A stretch of 64,000 nucleotides of DNA from Apostichopus japonicus (Eukaryota; Echinodermata; Holothuroidea; Aspidochirotida; Stichopodidae), in assembly GCF_037975245.1 (NCBI RefSeq), contig NC_092575.1:27069841-27133840 (forward strand), read 5' to 3'. Below, piece by piece: positions 24,305-36,749 of this stretch; within the stretch, counting starts at the first letter, position 1, and each line of letters opens with the position of its first letter. The translations under genes were made by a program, and so were the position numbers. The notes under the pieces are model-generated. The model made no database searches, was not told the origin of the DNA, and saw only the letters and a program-made list of their open reading frames with translations.

Positions 24305-25212
24305 TTATTTTCAGTATTGTTACCATGATTTTAAGAGTTGCGCCAGCGGGATGCAACATCATAAAAATTGTTAGCGTCCGCTCAGAAAAACTTGCATCCC
24401 CACATTCCTTAATGAAAACATGCACACTAAATTACCTCTACAGGAACGCACAATACTTAGTTATAATGACCCCTGAAAAAACATTAGCTTGTGCGCAACG
24501 GATACCTATAGTGATAAGTTTATAATGTGTATATAATAAAAAAATATTAAAAAAAAAATATTGAAAATCATAATTGCAAATTGCACAACTCTTACTCATT
24601 GAAGCATGGGGACATTAATATTGTATGTATTTTCTTGACCCACAAATAAATTCATGTGTTTGCACTGAAACCCTTTAAAAGGTGTACTTACTATATAAAG
24701 AGATGTCCAACTCACAGCAAGAATATTTTGACATAATGTGGTAGCCCACATGCAATACAGAAACACACCAGGCCGACTCTTTAAATTTACATTAATATTA
24801 ACCACAGATTGAAAGAGGAAGCTGCTTGCTGCATTATCTATACGCAGCTGGTACGGTACAGTATCTCTATGGAGGAACCGAACATTAGTCTAGTATAACT
24901 ATCCCGTCTTTTAGTGTAGAGTATGTAACAAAAGCAGCGATTGGCTGTTACTGAATTGTTGTCAGATAATTGTTGTCGAATGAGGCTGAATTGTTGTCAG
25001 AAGTGAATATATGCATTAATCAGACACATATTCCTGCACTCTACTTGGTCGAATATATGTCAACTTAAAATCGAATATATGTTGATATTAAATCGAATTT
25101 ATGTCAGCATTAAATCGAAATTATGTCGTCATAAATTTCTGAATTTTGTCCACTGTGGCCAACAATATACGTTATGATATTTGAGATATATCTCTACAAG
25201 GGACAGCAAAGT

Positions 25213-25220
25213 TATAAATA
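25213..25220 (+). promoter_or_regulatory. TATA box of the secreted-peptide gene
   Basis: TATAAATA lies 160 bp before the ATG at 25380, so a start of transcription near 25245 and a 5' UTR of roughly 135 bases are expected. Inferred from position and motif only. Confidence 0.5.
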
Positions 25221-25379
25221 GTTGCATGGTTCTATGCGCTATGTAAATAAGTTATTGAAACAAAATACGTTGTGTTCATTGAGTACGATATATGCAAAAA
25301 GGTTTGCAGACAATGGTAGGGACTATTAGTCAAACAAATCACAAGAAATTTGGGAAACGCATCATTGACTGCTTTAAGC

Positions 25380-26211
25380 ATGAAATTCTTTGTAACGGGA
25401 GTGTTGTTAACCTTGTACTTTGCGGTTGATTGTTATCATAATAATGGACACTTTGTATCGCGCCGGTATCCACCCGAAGGTGCTCATGGCGCTTTGCAGA
25501 AACAGCCAAAGAAAAAAGGTTACATAAATGAAATTTGGAACAGGTAAGCTTTTAGCTTTATCTTGAAAGTTCCAAGGCTGTTAATAAGTCTTACTGCGTG
25601 AGGTAAGTTATTCCACACTTTTGAGGCTGCACAGGAGAAGGATCTCTGGCCCCACCGAATGTCTTAACTACTCTGTGAACTTTATAGACCCGTGTTACTT
25701 TGTATTGTAATGTATTTCATTCATCAGAAAAACAAGTCAAAGTCATAAAAAGAAAGACTCATTCAAAAGCATATTTTCAAAAGTGTACTTATTCTGTGTT
25801 AGTTTGTATTGTTATGTTTTATATTTAGTCATCAGGAAAACAATTTACTTTCATAGAAAAAAAAAACATTTCACTAGCATGCTCACGTAGTCAACTCACC
25901 CTGTTTTAGTTTGAATTGTTATGTTTTAGAAAAAGGAAAGAAAGCTAAATTCACAAGCATTCGACTAAGTAATAGTCTCTTCCAATAGTCTCGACATAAG
26001 ATAATAGCTGTAGTCAACACAGATATGGGTAATATTGTATACTCAGACACAATATTTTATAATGACTAGTATGCATAATTTACGTGTTACTTTCTTTGTT
26101 CATTTGCTCTACCTTGGAATGCATATATACTGTTTGATTTTTGTCAGCCCAATTGATTCCATGGGAGAGTTGTACTCATTCATTGACGACAACTTGGACA
26201 TTGGTGTATAA
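25380..26211 (+). CDS. Predicted small secreted peptide precursor, 75 aa, two exons
   Basis: Exon 1 (25380-25543) starts at ATG after CTTTAAGC and ends at CAG|GTAAGC. Exon 2 (26148-26211) follows a strong acceptor (TGTTTGATTTTTGTCAG) and ends in TAA. The split codon AG|C joins the frames, giving 75 residues. Residues 1-18 (MKFFVTGVLLTLYFAVDC) look like a signal peptide: Lys, hydrophobic core, short polar end. The rest is polar, with dibasic RR at about 28-29 and KKK at about 44-46, then a C-terminal segment of about 29 residues starting GYINEIWNSPIDSMG and ending acidic (FIDDNLDIGV). It has no Cys beyond the signal region. TATA box, splice sites and AATAAA fit a real compact gene. I recognise no family. 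Processing at RR and KKK into peptides would suit a neuropeptide or hormone precursor, but that is inference. A broken copy lies on the minus strand near 31.4 kb. Confidence 0.6.
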
Positions 26212-26345
26212 CTACAAATCCTGCAGAAGAAGCCCTGGTTCATATTTCATCATAGGTGTAGGCATATATATATATATATTGGTAATTTTTCCAAATTGTC
26301 ACTCTAGCTTGTTGTCTCTAATAGTTAATTGCGATGATCAAGATC

Positions 26346-26351
26346 AATAAA
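26346..26351 (+). terminator. Polyadenylation signal AATAAA of the secreted-peptide gene
   Basis: AATAAA 135 bases after the TAA at 26209-26211, the usual distance for a short 3' UTR. Confidence 0.55.
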
Positions 26352-28639
26352 GGGCACATGTTATCTTAGATGCAATGAAGCTGAGCAACCACATGTTCAT
26401 CACCACATCTGGATTTTGTTTTAGTTATTCATGCTTTCATATCTATCAAGGAACATCTTTATCACTTAAACACTATCACTTAAAATATCTGAAGTCTACA
26501 AAGTGTGAAACTAATACTGGGATACAGTTATAAAATTTACAAAACTGCCTGTGTAAATATGTGGTAAATATTTTATAAGAAAAAATAAACAGGTTTTAGC
26601 ACCTTTACGTTAAAGTATAACGAGGTGCACATTACTGTTTTGTTTTTTCTGTCGATTTATTTGGAAGAAAAACAATATTTTATATAACTCAAACGGCCTT
26701 GTTGTTATAACTTGAAAGCTCAGTTCACTTAACTTGAAAAAGCCGAGGTGACTTGTTGCACAGACATTTCTGTGTTGCACTAGTCAACAGTATAGTTAAT
26801 CATACTAAAACCACTTGGGTATTGAAATCTGAAGAAGGATATGTGTGGTAGACTTAAAAGCTTTTGTTCATTCGACAAGTCTCGCTCTTTTGTCATAACT
26901 TGTCATGTCTAGAAGTTCTTTGCATTACCTTCTTGCTACCCATTCATACAATTTGCTAGTTGGGAAAACGTATCCAAATAAATTAAAAAAATTGAAATGT
27001 GATAAGTTGAATGAACTTAAAAATGTCTATGCAGCAAGTTACGTAACCTTTTTCAAGTTATCTCTACACATTGGGTTTTACAGCCGTTGGACGAAACATA
27101 TTAGAGAGACAATTTTATTCTCTTTCAATTCACGTATAGAGATTGGGGTGGGATCTAGTCTTTGAATGCCACCGATCGAACAAAAAGATAATGGCAACCC
27201 GGAAGTTTTCAAAACCATATCGCTGTATACAAGTACACACAATTTTACACAGATGGTCACAGTAAAGCTCCAAATTGAAGCAATTTTCTTTCAGAACTTT
27301 TACCCATCAATTTCGAGGCAGTCTGCCAAGTTACTCAGATGATACGTTGAATAAATGTGTTCTCATGATTTGAAAACTAAAACTATAAGATTTTATGGTA
27401 ATTTCGAGCAATAATACTATAAAATAATCTTCGGTGCGCTGTGCTGCACAGTGAATAGATAAAGAACACGCTTGAGCGTGTCAAGTTTAGTATTAAGTTT
27501 AGTAATACCTTCTAAACTACAAGAGTTCTAGAAGGCTTGTCACCTCTTGACCCAGACACTTATTGAGCTTGAGTTTGATTTATTTCCACATAATAAAAAC
27601 AACGATTAATAATTAAATTACAAGGAGGTAGAGGAGTACTGAAGAAGCAGAACTTTTACAAAGAATGAGTAAAATGAGAAATATTATGCCATTCTGTTGC
27701 TATGAACTGAAAATAAGAGAATACGTAGGCCTACATTGAGTACATACGTATGACGTAGTCTGAGGAGTTATACGAATATCACTGAGATATGAACTAATAT
27801 GTAATGTCAGTGACTGGGTCTGATTTGCCCCATTATTTGTTTAGGAATTCCTCTACTACCCCACATACAACAAACAACTACTTTTGCATTCTGCTTCCTC
27901 TAAGACCTGGAATGAGCTCATTCCAGGCTCTCAGGACTCAACTTTGAGCAGCATATGCTATATATGTGTGGAATAACGAATCGTCTTTCGAAGAGTCACT
28001 AGGGAGATATTGCCCTTGCTTCTCACTTTGAATGGATGAAGGAATTCTTCAATTTGTAAATGAGTGGTCACACTAGCACTCAGGCTTTCTCTCTACCTCC
28101 CCACTCTATTGTCGTATAGTAAATTCAAAACCTGAGAGATAATTACGTAAAAGTGATAATCATTGTCTAATCACCTTCTTGACCCGAGGTCACCTTGGAC
28201 AACTTTAATGGTTATATGTATGTTTGGAAGAAGTTGGGAAGAAAATTAAGGAAGGACGAGGGTGCATGTGCAAAAGAAAGTGATGTGTTTCTTGGAAATA
28301 AATCAGAATTATAACAACCAAGACGGACTCTCAGTCTACTTTCTTAAAGTAATGGCGTCGATGAAAATCACCCAAAAGAAACACAACACTATACATGTTG
28401 TTATAAAAGGTGTAATAACAGAAGCCCTTGATTTGACTAAATTAAGTGGTTTTGTTTCGCAAAACATTAACACATCCTATCATTAGACAATACAAATTAT
28501 TTTCAAACCCTGTTCCCCATGAATAGAAAACATTTGGCTGGCTGCCCAATATTGGCTTTGCTCTTGACTCGCTTCGCTCTGCTGATTCGCTTCGCTCCGT
28601 TGATTCGCTTCATTTTGGCCTTGTTCGCATCTACGACCG
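26352..28639. other. Non-coding region, mostly left arm of the inverted duplication
   Basis: Contains short open frames (for example 26905-27165) without recognisable content or splice support. A small hairpin ACACGCTTGAGCGTGT lies near 27466. A pyrimidine-rich tandem CTTCGCTC.G.TGATTCG is found at 28570-28610. Confidence 0.4.
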
Positions 28640-28830
28640 CACCCATACTTGAAGTACGAGTACGCGAGCGTTCACACTAAAGGAAATAATCGCCCTTGCA
28701 GTCTTGAACTTCGGGTGCGTTTTTAACAATAATCCCCCTTTCGGAGATTCTTCAATCCCTCTTGCCTTCTTAAAAAAACTGTAATGTGAACGCTCGCGGA
28801 CTTAAATGTTGACTCGGGATTTCCTTTTGC
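28640..28830. mobile_element. Small MITE-like or inverted-repeat element
   Basis: GTACGCGAGCGTTCACACT near 28660 and its inverted counterpart AATGTGAACGCTCGCGGACT near 28784 flank about 100 bp. This sits near the centre of the inverted duplication. Exact ends and target duplication are not clear. Confidence 0.45.
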
Positions 28831-29854
28831 AATTGTGCGGGAGTTTCTAAACATACAGTACGTTCCTTCCTTTTTATTGTATACGAACCAGACCGTTGCT
28901 TTTTTAGCCGATTCGACCAAACAACGCTATACGTAAGGTAACCCATATCACTTTTCCTTTAATCAATTCGACTAAGACTGCAGAAAACCGCCTTCATCAA
29001 AAAATAAATTGAAGTACTGTTCATTTAAGATCTTATCAACTTGTATTCATTCTACGCCGAACGAATTTTTGATGAGGCCAAAATCATTAATTTCAAGTTT
29101 ATTTTAAATCGGATCATTTCGTAGCAACGTGTGGTAATGCTAAACGTTGTACCGTTTAGTGTACCGCTAGTGTACCGTTTATGAGATATTGTGTTTACAA
29201 GTATTTTCACATTAAGTCATGCCAACTGTGCATGATAATCAAACGATTGCTATTATTATAGATCATATTAGATATATGGTTGCTCATCACTATTTCAATA
29301 CTTGTGCATGATATCTATTTACTCATTAATATGCACCACATCAATACCAGGAACAACATCACACATCTGTGGACGATGGGCTATCTGTGAACCACAAGAT
29401 CAGATGAATGCAATCTAAAGCTTATACATCATGTTTAAAGCAGTTCTTGTGAAAATATAACATTAACTCTCACCCACCATGAAAACATGAACATTTCACG
29501 CACTTGCTGACACCGATAGCACCTACGCCAAGAAAGAAGCAATACAACTGTTCTTGTTATATTGATGAGATCTGGACGGAAATCTGAAAAAAATCACAAA
29601 ATGTAGATAAAGTTCAGATATATTTGGCAGGACTTATTTGCGCCAAAGAAACATGAACGCCAAGTTAGGAATGTGAGAAATTTATTTTTGCAAAAATCTT
29701 GCTAGGCGGCACAGACTATTTCGGTTAGGAGTCTCGGGCAAAAAGTTGGAGGCCGGGCCCACCCGACGCGGCCCACCATGGCTACAAACCTGCTTGTAAG
29801 ATATTCTAGTATAGGGTTTGTCCCACTTCCAGAGTATTCATGCCAATTTACTCT
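28831..29854. other. Centre of the inverted duplication, non-coding
   Basis: Spacer between the two arms. No gene or strong internal palindrome seen. Confidence 0.4.
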
Positions 29855-32335
29855 ATATATAGTAGTTCATCTCTCAGTGATATTCGTATAACGCTCCAGA
29901 CTAAGCCATCTGTTTGCAGTTAGCATAGGCTTATACGTATTATCTTTTTCTTAGTCCCTAGCAACACAGAATGGCATAATATTACTCATGCTACTAAGTA
30001 TGTGGGTCAAGTGGTGACATTCTTGTTCCAGACCTCCTAGACCTCATGTATGTTAGAAAGTAATATACTGGACAATATCACAACCGGTTAGCCTACTACA
30101 CTATAAAACAAAATTTGTAAACGTTTTAGTACAAAACTGGTTTAATGTTGCTGGAACGAACATGTGTGTTTCCTCGGATTAATCGTGTGATAGGTTAAAC
30201 GTTAGACTTCTCGGATTAATTGTGTGATGGATTTAATGTTAAACGTGTTTTCGTGTTTCATCAGACTGAGCTGCTGCAACCGTGGTCTGATATTTCTCCT
30301 ATAAAACCCTTTGGGGGTTTCTTAGGAAAAAAACTGATTTAGTGTTACCTCCAACGAATTTGTTTTATTACCCATTTTGACAAATGGCTCTTTTCTGGGG
30401 GAAATTACTGTGTAATAGTATTAAAGTCAATGGGGTTATTTTCAAAAGTGGGGTCGCACCACCCCGACCCTCTGGATCCACGCCTCTTACCATCTGTCTA
30501 AACTAAATATATTTTCAAATGATTAGGTTACTGCTTATATATTAATCGCACGAAGAAATTCACACGTTGCCTAAAGGTTTTACCATAAGAATTTAATGCA
30601 CAAAATTGTTTCATAACTTTTGAACGACATTGTTAATTATGATATTTACTATTGATTCTTTATCATCATTAGAAAAATGGTTAAATGAATCACTTCTCTT
30701 TCATATGAAACTTATAGAAGAAAACTGAATTCTTTAGCAAACTCTGGTATAGTTTTCTTGGAATGTTTCTTGTTATAATTCCGGTAAAGGGAAACCTGGA
30801 ATTATTCATAATACACAATACAAAATATTAGAGAACAATCGAAAATTTCCATATTCACTGCTCTATCCTAACAAGATGATATCTTTACTCACATCAGATT
30901 GCTAGAGATCTGGATGCATTATGAATAAAATCGAAGCACTCGAAACATGTGTAGTCTATAATCTGTAGTCTTATAAATGTTCATTCTGAAACAAATCACA
31001 TGTACCCTATTTTGAGTGCAATATACCACCCAACCCCACCCCCCCCCGGCCCATCATCACCATTTTTATGATCGCAGGATTGTGCGTCTTAACGCCATCT
31101 TTAAGCCAAGGACGCAAAACCTTCAAATTGCTTGCGTCCGTTTCTTAGGGGATTCATAATTACGCACACTCACAACTAGGCCTATGCAAAGCATAAAAAT
31201 ACGTTTTGGTAGGCATATTTTTCTTCCTTCTTTGCAGAACAACACACCTTTTCAAAAGAATCAATACAATTTTCTAGTCCTTTGTACAGATGGTTGAATT
31301 TGTTTGAAAAGAAAAAGGTCATAACAATCAACCGCAATGTACCGAGTTAACGACACTCCCATTACAGTTGATTTCCACACTTTAAATAGTCAATGAAGCG
31401 TTTCCAAATTTCGTGTGATTTAATTGGCTACTAGTCAAAGTAAATATGCTTTCACACCACAGTAATTTCTTCATCGCAAACGTGCATAAATTTTCGCGGT
31501 CCCTTTGACCACGTGCTTCACACTTTTTGTGAATGAAAACTATATACTTCGTTAAAAGTAACGCTTAGCTCTTCAGTTTTTAATCGACAGTGAGTAAAAA
31601 GTTATTTAGGCTACATAATGTAATGAGAAAGGGGTCGGAAATAGCTAGGGTTTGGCCGACTTGCCTATATCGGGGGGAAAGGAACAAAATTCAACTTTGA
31701 ATAAAACTTAAGAATACATTTGCATTTGGTGACTGTTAATGATTAACTTACGACGGGGATCGTAAACGTGAGGAACAAGTATTTTACCTTTTAGAGGCGT
31801 CTTCTTGTGTCGTCAAGATCTTTACGGAATATTTTCTACATCATATAAGGGCGCCTCAATAAAATCAGTTAAAAGTGCGATACTTTTATTCTTGCATTTT
31901 CCCTCTTGACACTCGTTTTACTTCAATGAGGTTTCCGATATTCATAGTTTATTCGTGGCCCACAATATTTTCATAAACGCGATGTAAGGGAGTTGTATAC
32001 CCCGTACAGAAGTGTGCACTGCATGATGCCTAGGCAAGCATATATTGTAATTAGTCTAAGGCAAAATATCCCGCTTCAGAATTTGACAGTAATTTTATTG
32101 TATACGATTAACAGCTTTCATCATTTGACTATATCAGTGCACTTGATATAGACTTATCACTATCGGCCTCCATTGCGCACAAGCCAATATGTTGTCAGGG
32201 ATCACTATAAATAAGTATTGTGCGTTCCTGTAGAGGTATTGTTAAGTGAATGTTTTCATAGGCAAACATTTTTAAGACGTTGCGTCCCGCTGACTCAACT
32301 CTTAAAATCCTGGTAACAATGTTGCCCCTTTAACA
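29855..32335 (-). repeat. Right arm of an old inverted duplication
   Basis: Reverse-complement counterpart of 24305-27810; the paired blocks are listed there. It is about 1 kb shorter than the left arm. A C9-10 run lies at 31040. The part at 31195-31310 is not found in the left arm but resembles 20340-20450. Confidence 0.78.
31325..31445 (-). pseudogene. Broken copy of exon 1 of the secreted-peptide gene
   Basis: Read on the minus strand it aligns with 25321-25440 over about 115 bases at roughly 80% identity by eye. The position of the ATG reads GTG and one extra base shifts the frame inside the signal-peptide region. Homology stops shortly after GCGGTTGATTGTTAT, and I find no counterpart of exon 2. 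It is a dead paralogue created by the inverted duplication. Confidence 0.65.
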
Positions 32336-34203
32336 CCTTCCCCTACTTTGACCATAACTTAAATGATTTAAATACACCACCCAATTATTCTTCAGAGTGT
32401 AATATAGTTTGATTACTGATTTTCTTTAAACAATTTTATCAAAATAGAAACTTTGACGTACAATATTAAGAAACTTAAATGATTTTGTGGGTTATAAAGT
32501 CTAAGAAGTTTCTAAAACTGTTGTAGTAAACCACAATTTGTTAAAGTTTCATTATCATACCAATGACTATGATAAAAGAATCAAGGAGAAAACTTTGAGG
32601 ACTAAGAGGTCAAGGGTTAGTAGGCGTAATTTTTTATTTTTATTATTTTACTGAATACCAGTCATAACATTTCGTTGTCTTTTAAATTATCTCAAAGGGC
32701 TCTCTGTTTGAAATTTATGCCATCACTGCACGCTTCGTTGAACGGCCAGCGACCCAGCACACACGTATCGACTTACGTCTGAAACAAGATTATATCTGAG
32801 ACCTTTTGAAGAATATTAGCTGTTCCTCACAGCACCTGGCGTACACAAACGTCTGTCATTGTAAGTAAATTAAACATTTATAATTGTTTTATTAACAGCA
32901 TCCGGTGTCGGAAAGTATAGCTAAATTGTACAAAATGCCTGTACGGGACATTTTGAATAAAAAAAATGAACTTTTGACCATCATATATGAATTGATAATT
33001 TTCTTGGAATTTAAACTATTTTCTCACAAATTCGTCTCCTTTTTTCGCAATCCAGCATGATGTAATTGGAAATGTGCCGTTGAGTTCATGGTTAATCGTA
33101 TAGACAGGTTATAGCGGGGATCAATTATAGAATAAGTCCAGGGAATCTTCCCCGACGACCAAAATCATCATTTCACATGGTTGCTCATTGAACATCACAT
33201 CATTCCAAAAACGTTTCTTTCCCTTACTATGATCTCTGTATTTATTGCAATATTCTTCGATAAGAATTTATTTATAAAGTCTTATGTTTTCTAGAGATTT
33301 TCCTAATTTATCCGCAGATCAGGACTCCTGCTGCTTCAAGATAATTCTAGCCGAACTAAATAAGCACATATCGAAATGGCCATCAAAAAAACCTCGTAAG
33401 ATTTACTACGTTTTTCTATCATTATAAAAGATCCAAATGTGTTTTACTAGGCATTCATACATGACAGTATAAGAAATTAAGTATTGATTATGTGTTTACA
33501 TTACACGCTCCTATATAAAAGCAATGTTGTATACTGGAAATGTTTCATAAACCGGGCTGCTCGTTCCCAGATAACTCCTGAAATAGGGAAAACGGTTCAG
33601 CGTCGAAGGAGAGGGTAGGTAGAAACTCCTAGTAGAATATCTCAAATCGCCAATAAAATGGATCCTCTATGCATTCTGTGCCACAAATTGCATTATTTTG
33701 AGTTATTTTCAACGATATAGGACCTTTCGATTGATTAGTTTAATGAAATTTCTTAAATTGCACTTCACCTAAATGTCTCAACAAAAATAAAAAATAAATG
33801 ATAAAGAACGATACTTGTCAATACTGGGCACTTATAATCTATGAAACTAGGCGCTTCCTAACGTTTATGTTAAAAAAACAGGAGCAACGTGTCCCCCTCG
33901 GATTTCTCGCATCGGTCAATCGCGCCAGGATATAACACAAATAGTTTATTTCAAAGCTTAGACATAAAGGATGACTTGAGGTACAATTAAAGTTGATGTG
34001 TTGTAGATCATTAAAATAACCTATTTCGGTTTAAAGAAATGATCCAAGTGAGGTTCATCCCTTTGAAGTGACTGGACCATATTCAGCCTTACACAAAGAA
34101 CGGTGGGTCAGTTTCTCAGATGTAACACAAAAGTCATTGTGAAGACTGTTATAGCCTCAAATGTCATGTTGAGATGCATTGGAAATAATTCACTTGCACA
34201 CAA
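32336..34203. other. Non-coding spacer
   Basis: AT-rich sequence without recognisable frames or repeats. Confidence 0.45.
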
Positions 34204-34576
34204 GGGCGTAGGAACCGGGGGGCTGGGGACGCCAGCCCCCCCCCAGTGAAAAATATGGAGGGGCGGAAGTATCATTCCGCCCCCCCCCCCCCCGCTTCGC
34301 AAGTCAGAAAACCCCTTTTTCATTTCCAATTGAGAAAAAAATCTCATTTGGATCACCAAATTGCATCTAAGGCCAGGTGAAAATGCAAAATTATATACAA
34401 AATGGAGTGGGTGGGTTGAAGTGTGGTATATTGCACCAAATTGCATCTGAGGCCACCTGGAAATGCAAAAAAAATATCCAAAGGGGGAGGGGAACACCTC
34501 CTCCCCTTAGACCCCTCCCCCAGGCCGGCCATCAGTCTTCAGCCCCCTCACTCAAAAGTACCTTCCTACGCCACTG
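34204..34576. mobile_element. MITE-like element, GGCGTAGGA family, copy 2
   Basis: Begins GGGCGTAGGAACCGGGGGGCT and ends with the inverted form CCTTCCTACGCCACTGC. C runs at 34240 and 34282. An internal duplication carries AAATTGCATCT.AGGCCA and GAAAATGCAAAA twice (about 34358-34392 and 34438-34471). Open frames across it are artefacts of the base composition. Confidence 0.72.
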
Positions 34577-35701
34577 CTTGCACATGTTGTTTAGTACCAT
34601 CAAAGGGAGCTTTTTTGCTTTTATGGAGATAACAAAATATTTTTTGGTGGAGATAGTAGAAGTTTTAAACAATGAATTAACATTAAGATTAAGGATTGCA
34701 CTGAGGCGCCGACGTCATGGATCTCTGAATCCTTAAGTGAGCATTTCAGAGTTTAGCATATTTGAATGTTATTATCTTGGAAAATTATTTACCAATAGAG
34801 GTCGCCCCTTGAAAACTTTAGACCAAGTTAGCTTCTTTAAATAGCGCCATCATTCATCATTAGAGGAACCTTTTGACAAAGTTAGATTTCTTGAATAGCT
34901 CCACCACTTAAAATTTGTGGGCTTCTAACTATCTCTCCTTTTTGGCGCTAAATGCAAATGATTTAGAATGTACTTGCAAACATGTACATATGGTCAACAC
35001 ATAGGATCGGACAAATTGTATCAGTGCATACATATGATAACGATGAATACTGTATATGAATAAACACTTTACAAGCAAATTAAATATAGACTATACAATT
35101 TCATCGATTTGACAAACTAGTGCCAATTAAGGGTTGTAGTCAGTCGGTGATGTTATTTGTGAGAGAAATTTGTGAAAAGAATATTTTCATATCCGTACAC
35201 ACAGCAATAAATCTGAAATGTCTTTCTACATTCTGAATTTTATTTCGACTTTAATAAGATACTTTAATGAGTTTTTATTTTATTCGGTCGATTTTCCAAT
35301 TTCTAGCACTCCGCTTAACATTACTCCGCTTAACATTCTTCACGTTAATGCGCGATGGGGTTCTATGAGCGATGGGAAACTATTTTAGGTCATGGACCTA
35401 TATGGCCATTATCCTAATTATTAGGCCTTTGAACGTCTCATTTCTTATTTCTTAGAGATTATAATTTACCATTTGCCTATGTGGTACATGACTTTGTAAT
35501 TGCATGCATAAATCAATACTGCGGCATTTTTTTAAACAATTCAGTACCGTTTGTAAGATCGACCTAGGCTGTACCTACTTCGCAGTCTGAGAGCTGTTCA
35601 TCAACATTCCTTCGATACAAAATCACTCTAGATTCTTCGTTACCACGGAGACAAGCTTCCAACCCTGACCTAACTTTTCACTTTTTGCCTTCCACACACA
35701 G
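34577..35701. other. Upstream region of the propeller exon
   Basis: A short tandem of CACTCCGCTTAACATTA near 35305-35338. Ends in a splice-acceptor-like tract (CTTTTTGCCTTCCACACACAG, 35681-35701) ahead of the propeller exon. No further exon was found upstream, so a first exon may have been missed. Confidence 0.4.
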
Positions 35702-35711
35702 AGTGCATACA

Positions 35712-36566
35712 ATGATTGCAACAATACCAAGATTCACAGTACAATTTGTTAGTTACAAAGTGTGGTCCGTGGACGTGCTAGATACAGGCCGATTGGCAGT
35801 CGCTGGATATAGCATCAAGAAAAAGAACACCTTTATCGATCTGTTTATGTTTCAATTTGATCCTGATTCTCAGGAAAAACCGTTATTATTGACGTCAGAG
35901 CCCTATTTTACTGAGGTATTTACCGAGTTTGGTTCAGAATGGCGGTCTGTTTGTTTACTGGATGATCGTCTGTTTTTAACGTGTTGTAAGGATACGATAG
36001 CATTGTACGATAGCAGTAATGGCGGTCTGGTCAAGCAAGGGAAGTTTAACGGTGAAGCCTGGTGTATAACAACCAGAGGTGGGTCAGTCTATGTCAGTTT
36101 GGTATCCAAAGAGGTGATTGTCTTAGATTCGAGAGAATTGAGAATAATGAAGACAATCACCTTAAAAGGATTAGGAGAAGACTGGCCCTATGATATTACA
36201 GTTAGTAATAATAAACTGTTTGTCTCTACAGCCTATGGTGGTAGAGCTTTAATGTATAATAGTGAGGGAGAAATAGAACAGGAATATACAAACACACAGT
36301 ACAGATTTGCACTGAGTATAACAGTCAGTGAAGAGAAAGGATTAATATTTATATTATGGGGTTATGCTAGGAGTAAACAAGTTGTTGTTTACTCTCTATC
36401 TGGGGGTCATTCGTCCATCTCTGGGGGTCATTCATCCATCTCTAGGGGTCATATATTGGCTTTTTTGAAAGTTCCTGATTGTTCCTGCAGAATCAGGATC
36501 AATAATAACATAAACAGATTGTTTTTGGTTACCCGGACAACGGGAGAAGTCTATGAATATCACACA
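35712..36566 (+). CDS. Six-bladed NHL/TRIM-like beta-propeller exon
   Basis: A single open exon encodes about 285 residues from ATG 35712 to the donor ACA|GTAAGT (36567). The exon may begin at an acceptor ending at 35701, in which case the ATG is internal. Six similar strand sets are visible: VWSVDVLDTGRLAVAGYS, WRSVCLLDDRLFLTCCKDTI, AWCITTRGGSVYVSLVSKEV, PYDITVSNNKLFVSTAYGG, ALSITVSEEKGLIFILWG and SCRIRINNNINRLFLVTRTT. They match the NHL/YVTN-like C-terminal propellers of invertebrate TRIM proteins. A minisatellite inserts three GGHSSIS-like units near residues 235-250, in a loop between blades 5 and 6. The end phase is 0 and fits the death-fold exon at 38824, so it may be the N-terminus of that protein. 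Whether the two are one gene is unproven. Confidence 0.75.
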
Positions 36567-36749
36567 GTAAGTACTAATATAGGAAATATAGGCTTTTGGT
36601 AAAAATTAGGAATATTTATCACTTTTATTAAAGCAATCCTTTGATTGAATCTCAACAAATTGGGTTTCATTCTATGCGAACAAGTGACGAAGAGACACTC
36701 TTAGATGTTTTGAGATCTACTTTGCAAAATTTAATGAAAAATAAGGGCA

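Larger units (their letters stand above)
24305..27810 (+). repeat. Left arm of an old inverted duplication
   Basis: Three blocks match the reverse complement of 29855-32335 in collinear order. 24311-24510 pairs with about 32330-32130 (shared ATTTTAAGAGTTG, CAGCGGGA.GCAAC, CCTCTACAGGAACGCACAAT, GCTTGTGCGCAA). 25321-25440 pairs with about 31440-31325 (AAATTTGG.AAACGC.TCATTGACT, TTGCGGTTGATTGTTAT). 27500-27800 pairs with about 30075-29860 (TATTATGCCATTCTG, TTATACGAATATCACTGAGA). Between blocks the arms have diverged or gained insertions. The left arm holds the secreted-peptide gene. Confidence 0.8.

Noticed and set aside
26905-27165. 86-codon + strand frame
   Set aside because: Lys/Tyr-rich composition typical of AT-rich non-coding DNA, no signal or family match.
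34377-34736. 119-codon frame with Pro-rich segment
   Set aside because: Crosses a MITE with C runs and its 3' flank; no conserved content.
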